In this document: positions 8,284 to 15,578 of the stretch, in pieces
Position numbering within the stretch: position 1 is the stretch's first letter
Layout: the number at the start of each line of letters is the position of its first letter
Source of the DNA: a virus
Virus record (IMG/VR): IMGVR_UViG_3300028563_000016
Span: 1 to 64,000 of that record
Reading direction: 5' to 3' (one strand)
DNA: 64,000 bases
Notes under the pieces: generated by a model
The model's input: the letters and a program-made list of their open reading frames with translations, nothing else
Database searches by the model: none
Told to the model about the DNA's origin: nothing
Translations under genes and position numbers: made by a program

Positions 8284-8538
8284 ATGAAACGTTTTTTGTT
8301 TGTGTTCATGTTTTTACTTTCATCATGCTCACCAATGATATCTTGGCATGATAAGCAAATGGTAGCCACAATGCAGGTTGCTGGTAAATCATTAAGTTGT
8401 TTTAATTCACAATGTTGCTTTCCATACAAACACCACAAGGACGTGAAAAATGTACACGTCATGGTGTGTTCAGAACAACAACTTGACAAAGATGGTTTTC
8501 ACCAACTGAACGTTTCAACAAAAATATACTTTCGTTAG
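8284..8538 (+). CDS. Small lipoprotein
   Basis: 84 residues from ATG 8284; an in-frame TTG at 8272 is less likely because GAGGTG at 8274-8279 is the ribosome site for 8284. The N terminus MKRFLFVFMFLLSSCSP is a textbook lipoprotein signal with lipobox L-S-S-C. The mature part is Cys- and His-containing (C-x5-CC, HKDVKNVHVMVCSE). It would be lipid-anchored in the host envelope. No family is recognised; superinfection exclusion or spanin-like roles are possible but unproven. The end overlaps the convergent lipoprotein gene by four bases. Confidence 0.65.
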   Translation: MKRFLFVFMFLLSSCSPMISWHDKQMVATMQVAGKSLSCFNSQCCFPYKHHKDVKNVHVMVCSEQQLDKDGFHQLNVSTKIYFR

Positions 8539-9107
8539 TTCACGAACGACTTGTCAACGTTCACCGTCAAGTGAAACGAGATTTCAATGTCATAACTCGT
8601 TGAAATAGTCAAATCTTTTGTTAGAGTTGCATCCAATACGACATTCAACGTCGTTTTACCGCTCTCAAGCAACTTTTTTACATCATCAAATTTTGCAGTC
8701 ACAGGAATAGAAATATAACTTGATGTTACTTCAACGTTTGTTAACGTATGTTTTACAAGTGCAATATTTGCTAAACTCGCTGAAAAATCGTTAATATTTT
8801 TCCAGCATCCAGGTGTTCCGCAATCGAGTTTCACTACGATGTCTGACAATGAATAACTTGCACCGTATTTAGCGCTGTCAAAATTCTTCAATTCATTGCT
8901 TACGTCAACGTCTGTTGACGCAGGTAAAGACACTTTTTCACTAAAATTCGCGGGTAAATAATTTTGGTATGACAGCTTTATTGGCATAATAAATGATTGC
9001 AAGCTTGCGGCGACATCAATGTGCTTTTTGACGATTATATCATCATCAAGAGACGCCGAAATACAACCAGTCGTAATTAGCGCAAGAATAACGAATATAT
9101 TTTTCAT
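8535..9107 (-). CDS. Lipoprotein, beta-rich
   Basis: 190 residues. The signal MKNIFVILALITTGCIS ends in lipobox T-T-G-C. The mature protein alternates hydrophobic and polar residues and looks like an all-beta domain, with two Cys close together (LDCGTPGC) that could form a disulfide. AAAGGAAC lies just before the ATG. It is probably exported and lipid-anchored. It is one of four consecutive exported or membrane proteins (8284-10190) without phage-structural features, suggesting modification of the host surface. Confidence 0.65.
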   Translation of the reverse strand: MKNIFVILALITTGCISASLDDDIIVKKHIDVAASLQSFIMPIKLSYQNYLPANFSEKVSLPASTDVDVSNELKNFDSAKYGASYSLSDIVVKLDCGTPGCWKNINDFSASLANIALVKHTLTNVEVTSSYISIPVTAKFDDVKKLLESGKTTLNVVLDATLTKDLTISTSYDIEISFHLTVNVDKSFVN

Positions 9108-9146
9108 TTTTGTTCCTTTACACGATTTTATATCACTATGATCAAA

Positions 9147-9401
9147 TTATAAGAATATCACCAATCCAAGTATATCGATTAATCCTGCAACGGGCATCAG
9201 CAAATATGCTATTATTGGATGAAAACACCAAAATAACGTCAACACTCCAAATACAACACCATGTATCATGAATTGTCGACCCACGCTTCTCCCAAAGTCT
9301 GACATCATCTCTTTTGCGAAAACATTATAACCACATATCCACATCACGATTGCGATACCAGAGACAAGAAAAAACACTTTTCCAAAAATTGACAACTTCA
9401 T
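9147..9401 (-). CDS. Small integral membrane protein
   Basis: 84 residues with hydrophobic segments at about 8-28, 46-64 and 66-84, linked by a polar FAKEMMSDFGRSVGRQ stretch. Two to three membrane spans are likely. No family is recognised. The ATG lies inside a perfect hairpin (9397-9423), implying translational control. The neighbours are exported proteins on both sides. Confidence 0.6.
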   Translation of the reverse strand: MKLSIFGKVFFLVSGIAIVMWICGYNVFAKEMMSDFGRSVGRQFMIHGVVFGVLTLFWCFHPIIAYLLMPVAGLIDILGLVIFL

Positions 9402-9423
9402 GATAGAATCAATCTATCATAAA
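9397..9423 (-). promoter_or_regulatory. Hairpin covering the start codon of the 9147-9401 gene
   Basis: On the minus strand TTTATGATAGA, loop TTGAT, TCTATCATGAA pairs over eleven positions with one T-G. The ATG (9399-9401) is in the 3' arm, so initiation should be blocked when the hairpin forms. This parallels the start-codon hairpins at 531, 59476 and 62031. Confidence 0.5.
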
Positions 9424-9443
9424 ATGCAACTTTTTACACTTTC

Positions 9444-10190
9444 TCAAAAGAATGAATTAAACCCAATCTTGAATGCGCCGCCAACGCGAGCGTGTAAGGA
9501 CGGATCGCCAACGACAATGTCGTCGTTATTCACCAGGTTGTTTATGTTGTGAGTCTTCACGTCAATCCAACTCACACCTGCGCGTAAAAAGAACCGAAAG
9601 CTCCTGCGATTTCCAAATTCCAACCCACAAAGGATTTGCTTGTAATCCCACCCAACAGAAGCGCCTTTGCTTGAAGGCATACTTCCTTGTGCAATGTGTC
9701 CAAATTCTGCTGTCAAGGTGGGTGCAATTGGAAAATTTATTGGATCGAACGTAAGCGACGCCGCGTATCCCAATTTTAGAACATAATTCGCCATTACATC
9801 AATGTGAACGAATTGAAATCCTGGGTGAATTGAAATTCCAACTTGGGGTCCTGACGGGACTCCAACACCCGACGTCAAGCCAACCCACTTGTTACGTTCT
9901 TTGGGAGGTAAAGTGATTGAACCACCGAACAATGTAACCCTTGAGGGTTGTTGCAAAACAGGTTGTACAATAATAGGTGGTGGCACAACTACGGGCGCTT
10001 GTTCGCGTTCGATAATGTTAAAAGCAAAATCTTCTTGCCCATCATCTTGTGTTGTCTCGTCGTCAGGTTGTTCAGTATCAAGTTGAATTCCGGAATTTTC
10101 TTCAATATTTGCATCAACAAGTTTTTGATCTTGCGCGTATGAAACACTTGAAATAAATAATAACGGCAAAAAAATAGTGATAAATTTCAT
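9444..10190 (-). CDS. Secreted outer-membrane beta-barrel-like protein
   Basis: 248 residues. A cleavable signal peptide (MKFITIFLPLLFISSVSYAQ, cleavage after A-Q or Y-A) is followed by an acidic linker (about 20-70), a proline-rich segment (PVVVPPPIIVQPV), then a C-terminal half of alternating residues that ends GFNSFF. A terminal Phe with alternating hydrophobics is the assembly signal of outer-membrane barrels in Gram-negative bacteria. It has AGGAG as ribosome site. A phage-made outer-membrane protein could block receptors or alter the host surface. The barrel assignment rests on pattern only. Confidence 0.55.
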   Translation of the reverse strand: MKFITIFLPLLFISSVSYAQDQKLVDANIEENSGIQLDTEQPDDETTQDDGQEDFAFNIIEREQAPVVVPPPIIVQPVLQQPSRVTLFGGSITLPPKERNKWVGLTSGVGVPSGPQVGISIHPGFQFVHIDVMANYVLKLGYAASLTFDPINFPIAPTLTAEFGHIAQGSMPSSKGASVGWDYKQILCGLEFGNRRSFRFFLRAGVSWIDVKTHNINNLVNNDDIVVGDPSLHARVGGAFKIGFNSFF

Positions 10191-10291
10191 TATTGACTCC
10201 TGTTTTAGAATATCACAATTATGAAAATATTACACTTTTATTATCACAACTTTGCAATGATATCACCGTAATAATCAACACATCAATATTT
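10191..10291. other. AT-rich intergenic region
   Basis: About 100 bases between two minus-strand genes. It contains the upstream region of the secreted protein gene (GTGATATTC followed by AGGAG), with no reading frame or clear terminator. Confidence 0.4.
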
Positions 10292-11029
10292 TCATGTTAA
10301 TTTTGCTTTTGCTTTCGCATATGCATTTAAAAATTTATCATCATTGTAATTAAATTCATTCGTTCCACGAAATAATTCGCAATCGTCAAACCCTTGCAAC
10401 GCAAACATGTGTGGAAATGATTTTACAAATACGGGTAAATTTTGTAATGCACGTAAAATTTTATCCCTTTTGTCAAATTGTCCTTTTAACCCACGATGAA
10501 TTCCATAGTGATATGCTTGAACGTTTGATAACATTGTTGCATGAGAACCCGCAGGAATTAGTGATTCTGGAAAGTTTCTGAAATTATCATGACGCATCGT
10601 CACGTTGTTTTTTGTGCACCTATCAGTGTATAAATTGTCAATTTTCACGTTCCATTCTACTTGCGTAGAATACACGTTCAATCCCATCACGTAATTGTTC
10701 GTCAAGTAATCGTAAAGAGGCGCTTGTAACGATGTGAATGTCTTTGTGTTATCACGCAGTGGAGCTAAATGTAAATTTAATATTTTTGTTGCATCGTCGA
10801 ACACATGATCATGTGCGAGTATTGTGTCAGCGTCGACTTGAATAAAAAAATCGTATTCACATTTTACTATGTTCCACGTTGAATACAATTCTTTTGCTGC
10901 ATCACGTTCTGATTTGTCTTTTACAAGATACTTTGAAACAATTACGTTCTTTTGTTCATCAATGAATTGTTGTGAACAATCAAACTCGTTTTCATTACAG
11001 TACATTGTACCAACAAAAATTTTGAACAT
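10292..11029 (-). CDS. Glycosyltransferase-like protein, GT-A fold
   Basis: 245 residues. FFIQVDADTILAHDHVF at about 61-77 carries the DxD motif (Asp66-Ala-Asp68) of GT-A glycosyltransferases, which holds the metal and nucleotide sugar. An N-terminal FKIFVGTMYCNENEF strand and the Trp-rich segments downstream are compatible with a GT2-like enzyme, though the classic GT2 N-terminal motif is weak. It lies downstream of two more transferases and a DUF3310 gene in the same direction. Confidence 0.65.
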   Translation of the reverse strand: MFKIFVGTMYCNENEFDCSQQFIDEQKNVIVSKYLVKDKSERDAAKELYSTWNIVKCEYDFFIQVDADTILAHDHVFDDATKILNLHLAPLRDNTKTFTSLQAPLYDYLTNNYVMGLNVYSTQVEWNVKIDNLYTDRCTKNNVTMRHDNFRNFPESLIPAGSHATMLSNVQAYHYGIHRGLKGQFDKRDKILRALQNLPVFVKSFPHMFALQGFDDCELFRGTNEFNYNDDKFLNAYAKAKAKLT

Positions 11030-11125
11030 AATATTTTATTCACAATGTTATAAAATGACAGCTGGAGGTTTTCAAAGCGACAAACACACGTGAGCAATCT
11101 ACTTGAACCAATGGCATAAACTTTA

Positions 11126-11230
11126 TCATCTTTTATCTGAATCAAACCAACGATGAAACACAATTTCGTCTTCAGATTGAGACAATTTTGCGTTTTTATC
11201 GACCCAATACTGTTTAACATCAATGTTCAT
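11126..11230 (-). CDS. Small ORF (34 aa), translationally coupled
   Basis: Hydrophilic reading frame MNIDVKQYWVDKNAKLS..; its ATG overlaps the stop of the DUF3310 gene (ATGA at 11227-11230). A longer frame in another register (10942-11223) overlaps the next gene and has poor composition, so this one is preferred. It could also be the remnant of a larger gene. No function is assigned. Confidence 0.4.
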   Translation of the reverse strand: MNIDVKQYWVDKNAKLSQSEDEIVFHRWFDSDKR

Positions 11231-11490
11231 TCTTCGTATCCAAGTTTTTCGAGTCGTGCAACTTCACGGTTCATGTAAAACTGTGCTTTTTTTGCATCAC
11301 GCAAAGAGGGAGTTTCATCTTTCATTCCCATGCGCCACAAGTATTTGTAAACATTTCCACAATTAAAATTCATGTGTTCTACTATATCAATACACTCAAT
11401 GCCGGATGGGTGCATGTTATAATGTGCAGGATGATTTACGTGCTCTTTTTTTGATAATTTTTTCTTCAACGTACATGATTTCTTACGCAT
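11227..11490 (-). CDS. DUF3310 family protein
   Basis: 87 residues. The core VNHPAHYNMHPSGIECIDIV, then an NCGNVYKYLWRMG segment, is diagnostic of the DUF3310 phage family (SaV-like, sometimes labelled nucleotide kinase without proof). The C-terminal helix (DAKKAQFYMNREVARLEKL) also matches. The function is not established; the family is common in phages near nucleotide-metabolism genes, but here it sits among glycosyltransferases. The N terminus has a Lys-rich extension. Confidence 0.85.
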   Translation of the reverse strand: MRKKSCTLKKKLSKKEHVNHPAHYNMHPSGIECIDIVEHMNFNCGNVYKYLWRMGMKDETPSLRDAKKAQFYMNREVARLEKLGYEE

Positions 11491-11494
11491 GTCA

Positions 11495-12265
11495 TTATTT
11501 TAATTCATCACAAAGTGCTTGTAAATTAACCATGTTAAAATTATTTCCCGCCTGTAAACGAGCACTTGTTTGTTGTGGAAATGTGTGACACACGCCTTTA
11601 TCAATAAAACCAGAAACATACGTCATGTCTTTGTCTGCACAATCATACATGTGTTTTTCAAACATTTGCATAACATGACATGGATTTGGATAACCAATAA
11701 TTCTTTCAAAATCAAACGTTCGCCACAGTGTGGGACGCGATATTGGACGAAAATTTGATTTGTAAAAAGTGTGATTTCCAACGAATTGTTTGTCATAGTG
11801 AACAACGTTTTGGCATCTCACACCGACATGTGACACTGACTCGTGATTTATGTGTTTAGGTGTCGATAAACTATCATAACGTTTAATGTCATTGACATCA
11901 TATTCTGGAAGTCTAATACAGTTTACGTCTGGATTTTTATCCATGTATGACACGGCGTCTGCAACAAACGTTCCATCGTACACGACAAAATCATCGTACA
12001 TGTATGCAAAATATTTACATTTTAACGATTTTGCGCGCAGTAATGCAACGTAATGAGCTACAACATCAACCCATTTGTTATTCGCATTAAAATATTCATA
12101 ACACGTGTTAACAACTGAACGTGTTGGAGCGGCGTTATCAACGACTATGATGTGTGCGTCGTTTATTGTTTTAAGCGATTGATATGATTTTTCCCAAATA
12201 TCAAGTCGCTTAGCACGATTTACGTCTGTCAAGTACGACAACCACGATATGACGATTTTAGACAT
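11495..12265 (-). CDS. Glycosyltransferase-like protein, GT-A fold
   Basis: 256 residues. It has a GT-A-like start (IVISWLSYLTDVNRAKRLDIW), an AHIIVVDNAA strand at about 37-46, and YMYDDF (88-93) in the place of the metal-binding acidic motif, followed by a Trp/His-rich acceptor half. This layout is found in phage and capsule-associated transferases. The enzyme overlaps the upstream gene by eight bases, so the two are probably translated together. Donor sugar unknown. Confidence 0.6.
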   Translation of the reverse strand: MSKIVISWLSYLTDVNRAKRLDIWEKSYQSLKTINDAHIIVVDNAAPTRSVVNTCYEYFNANNKWVDVVAHYVALLRAKSLKCKYFAYMYDDFVVYDGTFVADAVSYMDKNPDVNCIRLPEYDVNDIKRYDSLSTPKHINHESVSHVGVRCQNVVHYDKQFVGNHTFYKSNFRPISRPTLWRTFDFERIIGYPNPCHVMQMFEKHMYDCADKDMTYVSGFIDKGVCHTFPQQTSARLQAGNNFNMVNLQALCDELK

Positions 12266-13067
12266 GTGATAACACCGATCCGATAATTGTACTCGACGTC
12301 ATGTATTTTTCCCATGTGTACACACAATATTCGCTTCGAATTTTATAGTCATCACAAACTAAATCGACATAATTTGGCACGTCACCAGGTGTGTATTCAA
12401 TACAACATTCCAATATTTCTTTCTTCCAATACGAAGACGGTGGCACAAGTGATGGAATTCCCAAACACAGCGCTTCGTATGTTCCATGACGTGGACCTAT
12501 GCCATGCGGTTGCAACGTAAAATAAGAATTCATTAGTTCTTGAACGTAATTGTTTGTTCGCAATCCACTCATTTCAACAAACGTATCACCATACGCTGCT
12601 TTCGCTGAATTCACGTCCGCTTTGCGATCGTAAGCGTAGCAAGATGCATATCCGCCAAAGAACGCAACGAGGTGCTCACCACTTAAATTTTCTCGAAAAG
12701 CATGACGATTGTTTATGATGTGTGAGTACGCATCGTAATACGACCACGGAAAACACGTTAATAGCTCGCCTTTTATTTCGTCAATTTTCTCGTAAAAGTG
12801 TTTGCTACACGTCGGTGATAAGTTTGGCTTCACGTAAAAGAATTTTTTGTACCTGTTTCGTGCAGCGATGCACAAATCAAGTCTTTCAGTGCTCTCAACC
12901 TGACTGTCTAACACGCCGTCATGACACTCCCACCAGACTTCACAAGTTGGCATGTCCCACAACATCGTCTTTGCGACTATTTCTTGTCGTTGTTGCCATT
13001 CTTTGGGAATTGATGGTAGGAGATAATTGAAACGATGTGATGAGACGTAACAGATGTTATGCTGCAT
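12258..13067 (-). CDS. Exostosin/GT47-like glycosyltransferase
   Basis: 269 residues. The C-terminal part reads YFTLQPHGIGPRHGTYEALC then GIPSLVP, which matches the donor-site pattern of exostosin-type (GT47) and related GT-B transferases (..P.G..P...R..EA...G.IPV). The N-terminal region has several Trp/Cys/Tyr and no signal peptide, so the enzyme is cytoplasmic. It is the first gene of this minus-strand segment, divergent from the LamG-like gene at 13114, with an AT-rich 46-base region between them. Confidence 0.65.
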   Translation of the reverse strand: MQHNICYVSSHRFNYLLPSIPKEWQQRQEIVAKTMLWDMPTCEVWWECHDGVLDSQVESTERLDLCIAARNRYKKFFYVKPNLSPTCSKHFYEKIDEIKGELLTCFPWSYYDAYSHIINNRHAFRENLSGEHLVAFFGGYASCYAYDRKADVNSAKAAYGDTFVEMSGLRTNNYVQELMNSYFTLQPHGIGPRHGTYEALCLGIPSLVPPSSYWKKEILECCIEYTPGDVPNYVDLVCDDYKIRSEYCVYTWEKYMTSSTIIGSVLSHV

Positions 13068-13113
13068 TATTTTTAATTTAATTTATTATCGTAATTTTGT
13101 ATACATATAACAC

Positions 13114-13311
13114 ATGATTATTTCGATATCTAATGTTGAACTATCTGGCACATTGACTGGTGATTTTAATGACACAACCACATTTCCAAAATATGATTTG
13201 CCATCAACAAACATTGTAATTTCTGCATCAATGGGTACTGATTTTTATCTTAACAAAGGATACGTTAACAACATCAAGTTATGTAACAATTTTGCCAATT
13301 GGATCGCTTGA
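13114..13311 (+). CDS. 5' part of a probable frameshifted LamG-type virion protein
   Basis: 65 residues, beta-rich (ISISNVELSGTLTGDF..), ending at a stop just after the reading frame of the next ORF has opened. The two ORFs overlap at 13292-13311, and the downstream frame is open back to 13220. Around 13271 the +1 frame reads TSSYVTILPIGSLDKQ, a smoother continuation than the end of this frame (CNNFANWIA). The simplest reading is one gene of about 370 residues interrupted by a one-base insertion or two-base deletion between 13220 and 13300, or a sequencing error. Confidence 0.5.
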   Translation: MIISISNVELSGTLTGDFNDTTTFPKYDLPSTNIVISASMGTDFYLNKGYVNNIKLCNNFANWIA

Positions 13312-14230
13312 TAAACAAATAATTTCATTTTTAATCAATGACACAACGTATCAATATGACATTATCAATTCCGGAACGTTAAACACGAACACACTTTTTA
13401 GTAGTCATGTCAATGCACCCGTGAAAGTTGACGTTCAATTTAACGGAACTGACTGGGAATTAAATTCGTTTAAAAATTTATCATATACAAATTATACTGC
13501 ACCTTCAATTGATCCTACAAGTATTTCAGGACTTGTTCATTGGTATCGTTCAGATCAACTTGTTACATATGATGAAAATGGTATATCGTCATGGGACGAT
13601 CTTATTGGAAATGCAAACGGAATTCAAACAAATAACAACAATAAACCAACGTTTTATTCGTCATCAAGTTTAAATGGCCATCCAAAAATTAGATTTGGAG
13701 AAGGAACACCAATTATTAATCAATCGACAATGGACGCTTTAAATTTTTCAATAACATTAGCACAACCATATACAATTATTTTAGTTTGGCAAAGATGGAA
13801 TGATGTTGGATATAATAATAATGATGGTAGCACGGTACATTGGTCTATAATCGGCAGTTCAACTGGAGACATTGCATTACAAGAATATACCGACGTTCAT
13901 ACACGATGGAATTGTGGTGCAAATCTAACATATTCTTCATATTTAAATGATGCATATGATGTAGGTATTGACACATTTGGTGTAACAACACTCATTGGAA
14001 ATGGAACGTTATCAAAAATCATCAATAATGGAACAATACTTGCAACTGGTGATGCTGGAAATGCTGCATTTAATGGCTCAACTTATGCATTAAGTCTTGG
14101 TTCAAGAGGTGACGTATGGGGATGTAGTTACATTGACGCTGTTGAGATGTGTATTTTCAATAAATCATTAAATGATGCTGAAATTAGTGTATTACAACAA
14201 AATTACTTTCATGTTCGTTATGGCATCTAA
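13292..14230 (+). CDS. LamG/ConA-like domain protein (possible receptor-binding protein)
   Basis: 312 residues from a TTG codon, so the true start is probably in the upstream frame. SISGLVHWYRSDQLVTYDEN with SSWDDLIGNANGIQ is the classic start of a concanavalin A-like/LamG domain (GLV.WY..D......G..SW.D..GN...). NGHPKIRFG and the later WSIIGSS, then LSLGSRGD, strands also fit. Such domains bind glycans and occur in tail fibres or surface proteins. It stands apart from the structural block, surrounded by glycosyltransferases, and its 3' end overlaps the convergent transferase by 47 bases. Confidence 0.65.
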   Translation: MPIGSLDKQIISFLINDTTYQYDIINSGTLNTNTLFSSHVNAPVKVDVQFNGTDWELNSFKNLSYTNYTAPSIDPTSISGLVHWYRSDQLVTYDENGISSWDDLIGNANGIQTNNNNKPTFYSSSSLNGHPKIRFGEGTPIINQSTMDALNFSITLAQPYTIILVWQRWNDVGYNNNDGSTVHWSIIGSSTGDIALQEYTDVHTRWNCGANLTYSSYLNDAYDVGIDTFGVTTLIGNGTLSKIINNGTILATGDAGNAAFNGSTYALSLGSRGDVWGCSYIDAVEMCIFNKSLNDAEISVLQQNYFHVRYGI

Positions 14231-14693
14231 TATCTGATAATAGATTTATAATATTTTTTTTCATATCATGATATTTCATTAAACATGATGTATAACGTAC
14301 AATTCTATTTTCATATTCTCGTAAACCAACATCAATTACATCACATAATTCTTTAAATGAAAACAATTGATTGTCTTCACCAATTACAATCATTGATTTT
14401 TTCATTTCGTTTTCCATATATGAGGGAACATCTCCGACAGGAAGACACCATGACATACCAAATTCTGCATATTTTGGTACAAATCTATCCCTCCACCCAG
14501 CTTTACACACACTGCCTAATTTACATTGATCTAATATTTCAAAATATTTTTCACCAAAAACTTGATGTGTTGCTTCAGAAATTGAATTTCCTGGATGTAA
14601 TATTACGCCCACCTTGTATCCATTATACCTTTTTTTTTTGTAAACTAAACAAATTAAATATCTGTGTACGAACAGGATACGCAACATTGTCAA
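14184..14693 (-). pseudogene. 3' part of a glycosyltransferase split at an A10 tract
   Basis: The meaningful part begins after the poly-A tract at 14639 (RYNGYKVGVILHPGN) and runs to the stop at 14184. GVILHPGNSISEATHQV, then SWCLPVGDVPSYM and MIVIGEDNQLF, resembles the C-terminal donor half of a GT-B transferase. The ORF's own upstream Met codons overlap the 5' fragment and are probably not used. With one A fewer in the tract, this half joins the frame of the gene at 14623-15129 and gives a protein of about 314 residues. It may be a decayed gene, a phase-variable gene, or an assembly error. Confidence 0.55.
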
Positions 14694-15129
14694 GTTGACC
14701 AGAAATCAAAATATCGTATTTTTTTTCTTTCCGTGGGCGTAATGATTTAATTGATAATGGACATTTTAAAACATGTAATCCATGACTTTGTAAATCTTCA
14801 ATGTTTCGCTTTGAAGGAAACGTTATTATGACATTTTTACAGTCAATTTGATTCAAAAGCTCATAAACTGTTCGAAATAATATTCCATCACTTTTACTTT
14901 CGTCTATGACGTAGATGTATTTATGACATTGTAAATTACGTAATTTTTCCTTTGAAGATTGATGTTCAAATGAAATAAAGACAACAATTGTGTCAGAATC
15001 ATTGAAATTTAATTCATTAAATTCTTTTTCAGAAAGAATTTTAACACCATTTATTATCAATTCTTCAAATAATCCGTTAAAATTCCAAATATAATTAAAT
15101 TGATTGTCTTTGTGAATAAAATATATCAT
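14623..15129 (-). CDS. 5' part of a glycosyltransferase split at an A10 tract
   Basis: 168 residues from ATG 15129 (MIYFIHKDNQF), which overlaps the stop of the hexapeptide-repeat gene (ATGA); a longer frame to 15213 is unlikely. The sequence has alternating strands and helices of a GT-B N-terminal domain (DTIVVFISFEHQSS, KYIYVIDESKS, NVIITFPSKRN), and a YDILISGQLDN strand where the second domain starts. It terminates in LQKKKV right after ten A residues. The remainder of the domain continues in the next frame. Confidence 0.6.
   Translation of the reverse strand: MIYFIHKDNQFNYIWNFNGLFEELIINGVKILSEKEFNELNFNDSDTIVVFISFEHQSSKEKLRNLQCHKYIYVIDESKSDGILFRTVYELLNQIDCKNVIITFPSKRNIEDLQSHGLHVLKCPLSIKSLRPRKEKKYDILISGQLDNVAYPVRTQIFNLFSLQKKKV
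14630..14639 (-). repeat. Homopolymer tract A10 inside a coding region
   Basis: Ten T on the plus strand (A10 on the coding minus strand). The glycosyltransferase frame breaks exactly here; nine or twelve A would restore it. Such tracts are prone to polymerase slippage, transcriptional slippage and sequencing error. Confidence 0.85.
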
Positions 15130-15572
15130 TTTACAACTTCTATATTTGAATAATAACCTTTGGTGATGTTTGCGACACCATGAATTATGGCATTTTCTAC
15201 AATCAATCCACAACTAATATGTGCATTGCCACCAATTACCGCATTCGCGCCAATGTAGCCTCCATATACTTTTGCATTTGTTGAAATTCTTGCATTTTCT
15301 ACAACGATTGCAAATCCAAAAACTTGTCCGCAATTGTACACCCACACATGTCCACGAAGAACTGCTTGACCATACACTTTTGCGTCACAATTGACGACAA
15401 CGTGATCTTCGACGATCGCTTCATCAAACACTAACACATTCCTGCCAACGAATGCTGTTTTTGCAACGTATGCAGTGTCAGCAACCCATCCACCAAGAAT
15501 TCCTGATTTCACATGTCGATGTGCACGAACAAGTCCGTGTCCATCACCAAAATCGTAAAAACATTGTGTCAT
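15126..15572 (-). CDS. Left-handed beta-helix (hexapeptide-repeat) protein
   Basis: 148 residues. After an FGDGHGLVRAHRHVKSG segment the protein has a long run of hexapeptide-like repeats ([VIA]-x-x-x-A-x), such as VADTAYVAKTAFVGRNVLV and ANAVIGGNAHISCG. This builds a left-handed parallel beta helix, the fold of sugar and amino-acid acyltransferases and of some phage polymer-forming proteins. No catalytic His-rich loop stands out. In this setting an O-acetyl- or acyltransferase acting on the glycan made by neighbouring enzymes is plausible, but a purely structural role cannot be excluded. Confidence 0.7.
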   Translation of the reverse strand: MTQCFYDFGDGHGLVRAHRHVKSGILGGWVADTAYVAKTAFVGRNVLVFDEAIVEDHVVVNCDAKVYGQAVLRGHVWVYNCGQVFGFAIVVENARISTNAKVYGGYIGANAVIGGNAHISCGLIVENAIIHGVANITKGYYSNIEVVK

Positions 15573-15578
15573 AATTTC

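Noticed and set aside
10942-11223. 93-codon minus-strand frame overlapping the end of a glycosyltransferase gene
   Set aside because: It overlaps the 10292-11029 gene by 88 bases in another register and has Cys/Leu-rich shadow-like composition; the 34-codon frame at 11126-11230 with an ATGA overlap is the better candidate.
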